Below are positions 1-7,599 of a DNA stretch of 32,475 nucleotides, one piece after another. Origin of the DNA: Halomonas sp. CUBES01. GTDB taxonomy: Bacteria; Pseudomonadota; Gammaproteobacteria; Pseudomonadales; Halomonadaceae. The translations under genes were made by a program, and so were the position numbers. Numbering within the stretch: position 1 is the first letter of the stretch; each line of letters opens with the position of its first letter. A model generated the notes under the pieces. It saw only the letters and a program-made list of their open reading frames with translations, did no database searches and was not told the DNA's origin. Where the stretch lies: positions 1-32,475 of the forward strand of contig NZ_JAJLLW010000012.1 in assembly GCF_020991005.1 (NCBI RefSeq), read 5' to 3'.

Positions 1-1
1 A

Positions 2-61
2 ATTGAGGTGATGAGCGAGGAGCTGGCGAAGTACCATGAGGTTCCGTCATCGACACATTGA
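2..61 (+). CDS. possible 3' end of an unidentified plus-strand gene (partial)
   Basis: A plus-strand frame is open from the window edge for about 19 codons and ends in TGA at 59-61, only 11 bp before the convergent stop codon of the ankyrin lipoprotein. The predicted tail is hydrophilic (contains MSEELAKYHE). It could be the end of a real gene running in from the left, or chance. I recognise no family, and the rest of the reading frame lies outside the window. Confidence 0.2.
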   Translation: MEVMSEELAKYHEVPSSTH

Positions 62-72
62 CGGTGTTGCAC

Positions 73-837
73 TCAGAATTTGCGGCCGAGGCCTTTTTCC
101 TTCAAGGCATTAATAAGTTGGCTGTATGAAGATCCCTCAGAACGGTCTTGCCTATCATGATTCGATTTAATTAAACCAAGAGCCGTAATACCATTAACTT
201 CGTTCTCTAAGTTAGGGTCAGCGCCCGCTTCAACGAAGGCCAAAGCGGCTTTGTAATCACTGCCGGCAATTGCGCTAATTAACGGCGGTTGCTGGAACTG
301 ACCTCTATAGTTCACATCAGCGCCGTACTCTATTAACAGCTTTACGTTGTCAATATATTCATCCAAATAGTCCTCAAAAAGTAACGTCTGCCCTTTGATT
401 GAACTTACCACCGTATTTGGATCGGCACCGGCTTCTAGCGCTGCCTCGAGAAATTCTGGGTTGGTTTGTGTAAAGGCCAGATAGATTAAGTGAATGGTGC
501 TTTTGCCAGGCTTATCTTCGTCGACGATCACAAGATTGGGATCCCCGCCGTGCTCCAGCAAATAGCGAAAGCCTTCTATATTGGCACCCATCGTGTCCGT
601 GGCCGACCAAAAAAGCGGCGTCATGCCATCTTTACCTGGCGCATTAGGGTCGGCGCCCTGGTTCAGCGCTTCCTGCATGGCCTCGATATCACCTCGCCCG
701 GCCGCTTCAGCGAGCGCCAGTTGCACCGGGTCTGAAAAGTAGCTTTCAGGCTGCTCGGAGTAGGTTGGCGAGTTGGCGCAGGCGGGCAGCGCCAGCGCGG
801 CGATCATCAAGGTTAATAACAACTTAAACAGTTTCAT
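73..837 (-). CDS. ankyrin-repeat lipoprotein (paralogue 1)
   Basis: Predicted envelope lipoprotein of 254 residues. The N-terminus has a KLFK basic patch, a hydrophobic stretch and a lipobox ALPAC with the lipidated Cys at residue 20. Residue +2 is Ala, not Asp, so the Lol rule would send it to the outer membrane. The rest is a series of ankyrin-type repeats, visible as recurring ALxxGADPN / LLExGGDPN turns at about residues 57, 94, 134, 171 and 206. It is clearly a duplicate of the gene just upstream (877-1620), with the same lipobox and the same KDGMTPLFWS and VDEDKPG segments. It is the last gene of a minus-strand run, 39 bp after its paralogue. Ankyrin repeats bind proteins. Next to a lipase gene, an immunity or chaperone role is plausible but unproven. 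Its ribosome site is weak, which suggests coupling to the upstream gene. Confidence 0.85.
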   Translation of the reverse strand: MKLFKLLLTLMIAALALPACANSPTYSEQPESYFSDPVQLALAEAAGRGDIEAMQEALNQGADPNAPGKDGMTPLFWSATDTMGANIEGFRYLLEHGGDPNLVIVDEDKPGKSTIHLIYLAFTQTNPEFLEAALEAGADPNTVVSSIKGQTLLFEDYLDEYIDNVKLLIEYGADVNYRGQFQQPPLISAIAGSDYKAALAFVEAGADPNLENEVNGITALGLIKSNHDRQDRSEGSSYSQLINALKEKGLGRKF

Positions 838-876
838 ATAAATCCCAAGGGCAATTCAGAAAGTCCAGGCATGACC

Positions 877-1620
877 TCAATATGAAGAGTCCAGATAACC
901 TTTTTCCTTGAGAGCTTTTATAAATTTGTCATAGGCTTGCGAGCTTCCTGACTTTCTATCATGAAATGCTTTAATCACATCAAGTGTTGAATCCCCTGTA
1001 ATTTCGTTGCCCAGCTCAGGGTCAGCACCAGCCTCTAAAAGAGCCAAGGCAGTGCTGTATTCGCTACCAAAAACTGCTTTTAGCAGCGGCGGTTCACCAA
1101 ACTTGCCACGAAAATTGACATTCGCCCCATGCGCAATCAGCGCCTGTATCTGTTCGATACGCTTATCGGTCATCGGCTGAAACAGTAACGTGTGGTGACC
1201 ATCGACTAGAGTATCCGGATCCGCACCGGCTTCCAGCACGGCTTCAATAAAAGCAGGGTCTGGTGTCTTATAGGCTTGGTGCAATAAAGTCGTTTTACTG
1301 CTACCCGGCTTGTCTTCATCGACGGTTGCCAGATTGGGGTCGCCACCATGGGCCAGCATATAGCGCACGGCCTCAATATTGGGCTGCATGGTGACCGACC
1401 AGAACAGCGGTGTCATGCCGTCCTTGCCCATTGCATTGGGGTCGGCGCCTTGGTCAAGCGCCTTCTGCATGGCGTCGGTATCGCCCTGGTTGGCCGCCTC
1501 AATCAGCGCCAACTGGGCAGCATCATCAAAATACCCCGAAGGCTGTTGGGAATAGCTGGCACAGGCGGGCAGCGCCAGCGCGGAGACCAGCAGAGTTACT
1601 AATACTTTCAATATCTTCAT
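877..1620 (-). CDS. ankyrin-repeat lipoprotein (paralogue 2)
   Basis: A 247-residue lipoprotein paralogous to the gene at 73-837. I start it at the ATG at 1620 rather than the in-frame ATG at 1635: a GGAG lies at usable spacing before 1620, and the product then begins with a clean signal peptide (MKILKVLVTLL...) and lipobox ALPAC (Cys20). Repeat turns (ALDQGADPN, MLAHGGDPN, VLEAGADPD, LIAHGANVN, LLEAGADPE) follow at roughly 33-40-residue spacing. The gene begins 24 bp after the stop of the prepilin-lipase gene, so the two are very probably co-transcribed. The two ankyrin copies are most alike in the signal peptide and first two repeats and differ more near the C-terminus, as expected for an old tandem duplication that has diverged. 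The function is unknown; protein binding is what the fold suggests. Confidence 0.87.
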   Translation of the reverse strand: MKILKVLVTLLVSALALPACASYSQQPSGYFDDAAQLALIEAANQGDTDAMQKALDQGADPNAMGKDGMTPLFWSVTMQPNIEAVRYMLAHGGDPNLATVDEDKPGSSKTTLLHQAYKTPDPAFIEAVLEAGADPDTLVDGHHTLLFQPMTDKRIEQIQALIAHGANVNFRGKFGEPPLLKAVFGSEYSTALALLEAGADPELGNEITGDSTLDVIKAFHDRKSGSSQAYDKFIKALKEKGYLDSSY

Positions 1621-1644
1621 GGCTATACGCTCCATTCGTTTCGG

Positions 1645-2949
1645 TTATGCAGCCTCGGGAACGGTGTCATCATCAGGGTGTTCCTTGCCTGGCTCACCGG
1701 GCGGTTCAAACTTGGAGATGCTATGCCGACTAAAGGAATCCGTCAGGCAACTTGCCGAGTGCGCAATCTGCTCACCGGCTGCTTCAGGAACAGGCGACGC
1801 TACCTGCAGGGTCGTGAGAAGCTCCCCTACGATATAGTGGTTGCGTATCGCGCCCGGCGTTTTTTTATTGCCTTGCTCGTCATGCCTATAGTTGTCGTGC
1901 AGGCCTGCCGCATTGAAAGTAACGGCATCAAGCCCCGTTTCATAAGCGGCAGCGGCTGCCAAGCCGCCGCCTAGAGAATGACCTGCAATCAGCACATCCT
2001 CTCCTAAAACTCTTTTGACCCTGTCCGCTAATTCCAATGCATTATCATATTGGCTGGAGCTTCCCATCAGCGCTTGCTTAGCGTTATTCGACCAGTCTTC
2101 CTGATTCACCCCGTCGGTGCCACGAAACGCCAGCACCCACTGGCCGCTGTCTGTCTTCGAGAGTGTTGCCGAAAAACCGTCAGCTTCACCTTCTATTTCG
2201 ATCGGGTAGGGTATTCCATGTTCCTCAAAACTATTCTTACTCTCTTCAAAGTTAGAGCTGTAGGCATCTTGTGCTGCTTGGTAGGCGGTTAAATCGTCTT
2301 GCGTCCAGAAGGGATTCTGCTCCGGCGTGGCCACGCAAACGGCCGCGCCCAATGCTGCTGCTGCTTCCCAGGGCAGGTCGCCGCCGCTACCACCGCCCAT
2401 ACCATCGCCAGGATTGCCGTCGGCATTACCTGAACCATCGTCATTGGCTCCATCCTCTTCAGTGGCGTCGCCGTCACCTGAGTCCGAGTCGCCGTCCTGG
2501 CTGTCGTCGCCACCCTCATCGCTGCCCTGCCCACCTTCATCGCCGGGGTCGCCGTTTGCGCCACCGGCTCCGCCACTCGTCGAGTCGTTGTCCCCAGGGT
2601 TACCGCTGCCGTTCCCTTCATCACCGCCACCCAGGGAAATATCGCCCAGGAGATTGCCATCTTCATCGAGGCTGGGCATGACGGGGACTTGGGCCGAGTA
2701 GTTATACGCCGCCTGCTGATTGTGGAGGGCATTCATCAACCGCTGCAGTACGCTGGTGCTCTGGGGTTCCTCTCCCAGTGAAAAAGGCGTCAACAAGGCC
2801 GCCACCATCGCACCGGTAATGGCCATGTATTCAACAGTACCCGCGCCCCGCTGACGAGCCGGTATAGCGAGTACGGCAACAAAGCTGGCAAACCGCCTTG
2901 TCACCACCTGATGGTTATCGATATGTCGGCTTGGCGCTGACTTTTTCAT
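1645..2949 (-). CDS. lipase-family (alpha/beta hydrolase) protein with N-terminal Flp-type prepilin motif
   Basis: 434 residues in three parts. (1) Residues 1-60 contain QRGAGTVEYMAITGAM, which matches the Flp/Tad class IVb prepilin motif G/XXXXEY: Gly35 before the cut, Glu40 at +5 and Tyr41 at +6, followed by a hydrophobic segment. (2) Residues about 94-192 are an extreme acidic Gly/Asp/Ser/Glu/Asn linker. (3) Residues about 210-415 resemble class 3 lipases: an oxyanion-region FRGTD (275-279), the nucleophile elbow GHSLGG with Ser325, YIVGELLTTLQ (372-382) and RHS with His409. The YxxGExLTxxQ pattern and a late His recall DUF2974-like phospholipases found among antibacterial effectors; this is from memory and not searched. 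The gene is preceded by a secreted-protein gene and followed 24 bp later by two ankyrin lipoproteins. Predicted role: a phospholipase or lipase anchored in or assembled through a pilus-like system. Confidence 0.82.
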   Translation of the reverse strand: MKKSAPSRHIDNHQVVTRRFASFVAVLAIPARQRGAGTVEYMAITGAMVAALLTPFSLGEEPQSTSVLQRLMNALHNQQAAYNYSAQVPVMPSLDEDGNLLGDISLGGGDEGNGSGNPGDNDSTSGGAGGANGDPGDEGGQGSDEGGDDSQDGDSDSGDGDATEEDGANDDGSGNADGNPGDGMGGGSGGDLPWEAAAALGAAVCVATPEQNPFWTQDDLTAYQAAQDAYSSNFEESKNSFEEHGIPYPIEIEGEADGFSATLSKTDSGQWVLAFRGTDGVNQEDWSNNAKQALMGSSSQYDNALELADRVKRVLGEDVLIAGHSLGGGLAAAAAYETGLDAVTFNAAGLHDNYRHDEQGNKKTPGAIRNHYIVGELLTTLQVASPVPEAAGEQIAHSASCLTDSFSRHSISKFEPPGEPGKEHPDDDTVPEAA

Positions 2950-3007
2950 TATGATCCCCGTTTTTTACACATACGAGAGCATGCTGGGCAGACGTGAACC
3001 ACCTTCA

Positions 3008-3559
3008 TTAATAAAACTCTTCCACGGGGATGGCCAAGCAGTCGCAAAAATGCTCTTTTACCAGTACATTCCTGGCCTCATCGGGGTTTGCATCCGCCAT
3101 ATCGACCATTTCTTGTGTGTAACCCGCTTCGTATAGTTTTCTTACAACCGGATACCTCGGGTCGTCCTGATCTATTACTTTATCCAGCGTCGCTTCCAGC
3201 GTGAATAATTCAGCCGACTCAGGACTCCCCATCTTCATCGAGCTCTGGTAGGAGTCGTAAGCCAGAATGGGGATACTCGCCCCACCTCTTATCGCCATGG
3301 TGCAGTCCACATACCGGCTATGCTTGGCCTCCATCTCCAGCCGTTTTTCGTCTTCACCTGTCTCTGCGTAATGCTCCATCCGACTTGTATAGGGAGACTC
3401 CTCTGGCGGTAGCGCGCCGGGGCAATGAGCGGCTTCCCAGTTATCCGACCAGTCATCCACGGATGACGCCGACTCCTCGGTCTCGGCCAGGGCCAATAAC
3501 GGCCAGCACAACACAAGTGCCAGCCATTTTGTGCACATTGGCGATAATCCACGCTTCAT
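3008..3559 (-). CDS. hypothetical secreted protein, Cys-containing
   Basis: Hypothetical protein of 183 residues with a Sec signal peptide (MKRG..., hydrophobic LALVLCWPLLALA, likely cleaved near ALA-E). I choose the ATG at 3559 because a good AGGAG lies 8 bases upstream. An earlier in-frame ATG at 3583 overlaps the stop of the upstream gene remnant as ATGA, so the gene was probably once translationally coupled to it. The mature part is acidic, with Cys near the start (AAHCPG), in YVDCTM and in HFCDC close to the C-terminus, so disulfides are likely in the periplasm. I recognise no domain. It lies 58 bp before the prepilin-lipase gene and is probably in its operon, so it may be an accessory factor for that protein. 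This role is inferred from position only. Confidence 0.7.
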   Translation of the reverse strand: MKRGLSPMCTKWLALVLCWPLLALAETEESASSVDDWSDNWEAAHCPGALPPEESPYTSRMEHYAETGEDEKRLEMEAKHSRYVDCTMAIRGGASIPILAYDSYQSSMKMGSPESAELFTLEATLDKVIDQDDPRYPVVRKLYEAGYTQEMVDMADANPDEARNVLVKEHFCDCLAIPVEEFY

Positions 3560-3579
3560 GTTGATTGCTCCTTGCATAT

Positions 3580-3777
3580 TCATTCACTGATGCCCGCCGC
3601 TACTGCCAAGGCGGACTTTTCCATGTTGTTAAGCTTGACCAGTCGGGGCTGCCAAAAAGGATTGTAAAGGTTGCCGTATTCGAAGTTGCCGTCCTGCCGC
3701 GCGAACTGCGATGCATCGGTGGGATCTGAGTAAAAGAACTGCCTCTTGGCGACGGTGCTCGTTGTACTATCGACTGT
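3580..3777 (-). pseudogene. C-terminal remnant of a possible Tad/TadE-like surface protein gene
   Basis: A minus-strand frame open from just after a TGA (3778-3780) to a TGA at 3580-3582 has no start codon. It encodes TDASQFARQDGNFEYGNLYN followed by PFWQPRLVKLN. The NLYNPFWQ-RLV ending resembles the C-terminus of TadE/Tad-locus-associated proteins that I recall from gammaproteobacteria; this is memory, not a search. Its stop overlaps the first ATG of the downstream gene as ATGA, which is typical of a former operon. A second frame just upstream (about 3832-3775, containing LPVICRDKSFIPSP) could be the preceding part after a frameshift. The body of the gene is missing, so I call it a broken gene. 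Confidence 0.45.
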
Positions 3778-3840
3778 TCAGGTGATGGTATAAATGATTT
3801 GTCTCTACATATGACAGGCAATGTTTCAGTGGCCTACACG

Positions 3841-4161
3841 TCAACCCTCTGCCATACACTCTTGATGCACGTCCTCCTGAAAAGCATCAACTGGATTATC
3901 GCCACTGATATCGTAGGCATAGGCTTTGTCGGTAATTGACATCCACCATCGGTTCACTCTACTGGTGTCATCAGGATCAAGCCCCCTCTCGGCCTGTTCT
4001 TTCGTCAGACCATCCAAACGCTCTTCCATGATTTGTTCCGCGACTCTTTTCTGGATCATGCAATCCGCTTCGTGTTGAGCCGGGTTGTCGCTTGCATAAG
4101 CGGTGCCAGAGGCCATAAACAATCCCACCGCCAGAGCCGTCACCTTCAACTTTGTTTGCAT
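3841..4161 (-). CDS. small hypothetical secreted protein
   Basis: A 106-residue protein started at the ATG at 4161, which has AGGAG a few bases upstream; the longer in-frame start at 4233 has no such site. The N-terminus is a textbook Sec signal peptide (MQTKLK, hydrophobic core, AYA-S cleavage site). The mature part of about 83 residues is charged and mostly helical-looking, with two Cys, one in EADCMIQKR and one in HQECMAEG at the very end, which could form one disulfide. I recognise no family. It lies upstream of the gene remnant and the lipase operon on the same strand, 60 bp before the remnant begins. A link to that system is possible but rests on location only. Confidence 0.65.
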   Translation of the reverse strand: MQTKLKVTALAVGLFMASGTAYASDNPAQHEADCMIQKRVAEQIMEERLDGLTKEQAERGLDPDDTSRVNRWWMSITDKAYAYDISGDNPVDAFQEDVHQECMAEG

Positions 4162-4692
4162 AAGATCTCCTATCTCGAAACTTCCTAGATGAACACGTAG
4201 CATCAGAATGCCCAGAGGCAACATATTCGTCAAACTTCACATCCAGCGGATAGTCCGCAACTGCTATTGATCGCCATAAAGTCACCCCAAGATTCTGTAA
4301 GACATCAACTACCGCTTTGTAAGCTATATCTTACAAAGCCTCTTTTTTTCTGTTATTGACTGCCTGACACCACGTCGACTTAGCGGCTTAAGGAATCCGG
4401 ATATCACCTAAATAGAATTCGCCGAGGTAGCCTCTTCCCTGTAAGAATCCAATTAGACGTAAATAAGCAATCTTAGGATTCCTGTTTCCTCTATCACACA
4501 TGCACTCAATTACATCAAGGGGTGACGTTGAAAGCATTAACAATGCTTTTGTAAGCCATGGATTATTTTGTTGTAAGACATCTTTTACAACGTGTCGTCC
4601 ATGGCTTTCGGTAAGTTTCTGTGTGCTTTTTTGACAAGATCAAACAAAGACGTGTCGAGAAGCACGGCGTCGCCGTCGAGACTGGCAGGCTG
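4162..4692. other. AT-rich intergenic region with repeated TGTAAG motifs and palindromes
   Basis: About 530 bp without a convincing gene, visibly richer in A+T than polA. It holds at least five TGTAAG words, a direct repeat TGTAAGACATC at 4296-4306 and 4572-4582, a perfect 10-bp inverted repeat at 4314-4339, and GCCATGG/CCATGGC arms at 4555-4561 and 4599-4605 enclosing TTGTAA/TTACAA arms (4571-4576, 4585-4590). It marks the border between the core genome (polA) and the accessory block. No ribosome-site-plus-ORF combination looked real. Confidence 0.6.
4314..4349 (+). terminator. perfect 10-bp hairpin followed by T-run
   Basis: GCTTTGTAAG (4314-4323) and CTTACAAAGC (4330-4339) are exact reverse complements with a 6-base loop, followed by CTC and seven Ts (4343-4349). 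This has the shape of a rho-independent terminator reading on the plus strand, although the stem is AT-rich. No plus-strand gene precedes it here, so it may serve a lost gene or a small RNA, or be a regulatory palindrome. Confidence 0.4.
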
Positions 4693-7461
4693 CTAGTGAG
4701 CCTCATCCCAGTTGTCACCGCTTTCCGCTTCCACAATCAACGGCACGCTCAACTGCGCGGCACCCTGCATACGCTGCTGCACCTGCTTGATAAAGCCCTC
4801 CACCTGAGACTCGGCGACTTCAAACACCAGTTCGTCGTGCACCTGCATGACCATTAGCGCATCAAACTCGCCCTCTGCCAGCCAGGCATCCACATCGATC
4901 ATCGCCTGCTTGATGATATCCGCCGCGGTGCCCTGCATGGGCGCGTTGATCGCGGTACGCTCGGCACCCTGCCGACGGTTACGGTTTTGCGAGTGAATTT
5001 CCGGTAGGTAGAGGCGGCGCCCCCGCACAGTTTCCACATAGCCATCTTCCGCTGCCTGGGAGCGAATCCTGTCCATATAACGGGCGACGCCTGGGTAGCG
5101 GTCAAAGTAGCGATCAATGTAAGTATGTGCCTGATTACGCTCTATATGCAGTTGGCGTGACAGGCCCCAGGCACTCATGCCGTAGATCAGGCCGAAGTTG
5201 ATCGCCTTGGCGCTGCGCCGCTGATCGCCGGAGACTTTTTCAAGCGAGGTACCAAAAACCTCCGCCGCCGTGGCAGTGTGGATATCGCGCCCCTCGGCAA
5301 AGGCTTCCAGCAGTCCCTTGTCTTCCGACAGGTGCGCCATGATACGCAGCTCGATCTGTGAGTAGTCGGCCGCCACGATGCGATAACCGGGACGAGCCAC
5401 AAACGCTTGGCGAATCTTGCGGCCTTCTTCGGTACGGATAGGGATGTTCTGCAGGTTAGGGTCGGACGATGACAGCCGCCCAGTAGCCGTCACCGCCTGG
5501 TGGTAGCTGGTATGCACACGCCCGGTGGCTTTGTTCAAAAGCCGCGGCAGCTTGTCGGTGTAGGTGGACTTCAGCTTGGCCAGCCCCCGGTGTTGCATAA
5601 TCACCTTGGGCAGCGGGTAATCCAGCGCCAGCTCTTCCAGCACCGCTTCTGCGGTCGAAGGAGCGCCTTTGGGGGTTTTCTTGATCACCGGAATTTTCTG
5701 TTCTTCAAACAGAATCTGCCCCAGCTGCTTGGGTGAGCCCAGGTTGAATTCGCGCCCTGCCAGTTCATACGCCTGGCTTTCCAGCTCACGGATGCGGGCT
5801 TCCAACTGCTGGCTGTGCTCATGAAGGCGTTCTGCATCCAACGCTACGCCATTGCGTTCAATGCGCGACAGCACGCTGACCAACGGCAGCTCCAGATGAT
5901 CCAGCACCTCGGCGAGGCGGCCTTCGCGTTCTACCTGGGGGCGCAGGGTTTCCTGCAGCCGCAGGGTAATATCCACGTCTTCACAGGCGTACGGGGCCGC
6001 CTGCTCAAGAGCGACCTGATTGAAGGTCAGCTGTTTGGCGCCTTTACCAGCGATGTCTTCAAACGAAATGGTGCTTTCACCCAGATACTTCAGCGCCAGG
6101 GAGTCCATGTCGTGGCGGGTAGCGGTGGAGTTCAACACGTAGGAGGCCAGCATGGTGTCGGCCAGCGGCCCCGCCACGGCAATATCATAGTTGGCCAGCA
6201 CGGAAATATCGTACTTGAGGTTCTGGCCAATTTTGGTTTTCTGGACGTCTTCCAGCAGCGGTTTCAGCGTGGACAATACCGCTTTGCGGTCAAGCTGCGC
6301 CGGGGCATCCAGGTAGTCATGGGCAACCGGAATATAGGCAGCTTCCCCCGCTTCCAGCGCCAGCCCAATGCCAACGATTTCGGCGTCCATGTAGTTGAGG
6401 CTGGTGGTTTCCAGGTCGAAGCAGAAACGCTCGGCGTTAGTGAGCCGGCTCAGCCAGGCGTCGAATTCGCTTTGGCTGACGATGACGTGATCATGCCGCT
6501 CGCTGGGGGCAGGCGCCGCGCTTTCGTCAGCGGCGCTCGCGGGCGCCGGCTCGCCGCCCTTCACGTCGTCAACGCCCTCATCTGTGCCTTCCAGCAGCTC
6601 GCCAAGCCACTGCCTGAACTCCATCTCTTTGTAGAGTTCCACCAGCGCGTCGCGGTCGGGGTGGGCGATGTCCAGATCGTCCAGCCCCACCGGCAGGTCG
6701 CAGTCGACTTTGATCGTGGCGAGCTGGTAAGACAAAAACGCCTGCTCGCGGTGTTCCTCAAGCTTCTTGGGCAGCGTCTTGGCTCCCCGGAATGACAGCG
6801 TCTTGACCCGCTCGAGATCCCCATAGATGGTATCCAGCCCCCCGCCCATGCCCTGCAGCAAGCCAATGGCGGTTTTTTCCCCGACCCCGGGCACGCCGGG
6901 AATGTTGTCCACCTTGTCGCCCATCAGGGCGAGAAAATCGATAATCAGCGCCGGCGGCAGGCCGAACTTCTCCTCCACTCTGGCTTCGTCGAGGGTTTCG
7001 TCCTTCATGGTGTTGACCAGCGTGATATGAGCGTTAACCAGCTGCGCCATGTCCTTGTCGCCGGTGGAGATGACCGCGTCGCGCCCCGCTTGGGTGGCGT
7101 GGTGGGCCAGCGTGCCAATCACGTCGTCGGCTTCAACGCCTTCAATACACAACAGCGGCAAGCCGAGAGCTTTCACGCACTCGTGCAGCGGCCTGACCTG
7201 GCTGCGCAAGTCATCGGGCATTGGCGGGCGATGGGCCTTGTACTCGCTGTACAGGTCATCGCGAAAGGTTTTACCTGGCGCGTCGAACACCACGGCCATG
7301 GGGCTGTCGGGGTAGTCCTTGATCAGCCGCTTGAGCATGTTTAACACTCCCTTCACCGCCCCCGTCGGCTGGCCGTTGGAGGTGGTGAGCGGCGGCAGCG
7401 CGTGAAACGCGCGATACAGGTACGAAGAGCCATCGACGAGCACGATCGGAGCACGGGCCAT
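4693..7461 (-). CDS. polA: DNA polymerase I
   Basis: Full-length 922-residue Pol I. It fills gaps in excision repair and removes RNA primers. The order is 5'-3' nuclease (about 1-290, with the EGVEADDVIGTLA and DKVDNIPGVPGVGEKTA segments), 3'-5' proofreading exonuclease (about 330-510), then the polymerase domain. The exonuclease keeps its metal-binding DxE in FCFDLETTSLN, so proofreading is likely active. Polymerase motif A is ADYSQIELRIMAHL, motif B RRSAKAINFGLIYGMSAWG and motif C MQVHDELVF. The start is the ATG before ARAPIVLVDGSSYLYRAFHA, which aligns with the usual N-terminus. It is transcribed away from thrB, and its 3' end faces the AT-rich border of the accessory block. Nothing is missing. 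Confidence 0.98.
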   Translation of the reverse strand: MARAPIVLVDGSSYLYRAFHALPPLTTSNGQPTGAVKGVLNMLKRLIKDYPDSPMAVVFDAPGKTFRDDLYSEYKAHRPPMPDDLRSQVRPLHECVKALGLPLLCIEGVEADDVIGTLAHHATQAGRDAVISTGDKDMAQLVNAHITLVNTMKDETLDEARVEEKFGLPPALIIDFLALMGDKVDNIPGVPGVGEKTAIGLLQGMGGGLDTIYGDLERVKTLSFRGAKTLPKKLEEHREQAFLSYQLATIKVDCDLPVGLDDLDIAHPDRDALVELYKEMEFRQWLGELLEGTDEGVDDVKGGEPAPASAADESAAPAPSERHDHVIVSQSEFDAWLSRLTNAERFCFDLETTSLNYMDAEIVGIGLALEAGEAAYIPVAHDYLDAPAQLDRKAVLSTLKPLLEDVQKTKIGQNLKYDISVLANYDIAVAGPLADTMLASYVLNSTATRHDMDSLALKYLGESTISFEDIAGKGAKQLTFNQVALEQAAPYACEDVDITLRLQETLRPQVEREGRLAEVLDHLELPLVSVLSRIERNGVALDAERLHEHSQQLEARIRELESQAYELAGREFNLGSPKQLGQILFEEQKIPVIKKTPKGAPSTAEAVLEELALDYPLPKVIMQHRGLAKLKSTYTDKLPRLLNKATGRVHTSYHQAVTATGRLSSSDPNLQNIPIRTEEGRKIRQAFVARPGYRIVAADYSQIELRIMAHLSEDKGLLEAFAEGRDIHTATAAEVFGTSLEKVSGDQRRSAKAINFGLIYGMSAWGLSRQLHIERNQAHTYIDRYFDRYPGVARYMDRIRSQAAEDGYVETVRGRRLYLPEIHSQNRNRRQGAERTAINAPMQGTAADIIKQAMIDVDAWLAEGEFDALMVMQVHDELVFEVAESQVEGFIKQVQQRMQGAAQLSVPLIVEAESGDNWDEAH

Positions 7462-7599
7462 AACCAGGTTCCATTGTCAGCAAACAGTAAGAAAGTCTGC
7501 CGGTCATGATACGCGTTCAGCGCCTGCGGTGCAGACCCAAGATGGCTCGACGAGCGTGTCGAAAGCGAGACAACGCTGCCAACTGAGGCATCAAGCCGC

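Noticed and set aside
2271..2701. Proline- and arginine-rich open frames on the plus strand opposite the lipase linker
   Set aside because: They are antisense readings of the GC-rich Gly/Asp linker and have the skewed composition expected of such shadows, without ribosome sites.
3600..3821. A 73-codon frame starting at 3821 (minus)
   Set aside because: Another frame in the same DNA gives the recognisable NLYN-PFWQ-RLV ending, so this one is a shadow over the gene remnant, apart from possibly its first residues.
4621..4857. A 78-codon plus-strand frame at the polA 3' end
   Set aside because: Most of it is antisense to the polA C-terminus, and there is no ribosome site or recognisable product.
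5815..6795. A 326-codon open frame antisense to polA
   Set aside because: It lies wholly inside polA on the other strand and has no family features; long antisense frames are common in GC-rich genes.
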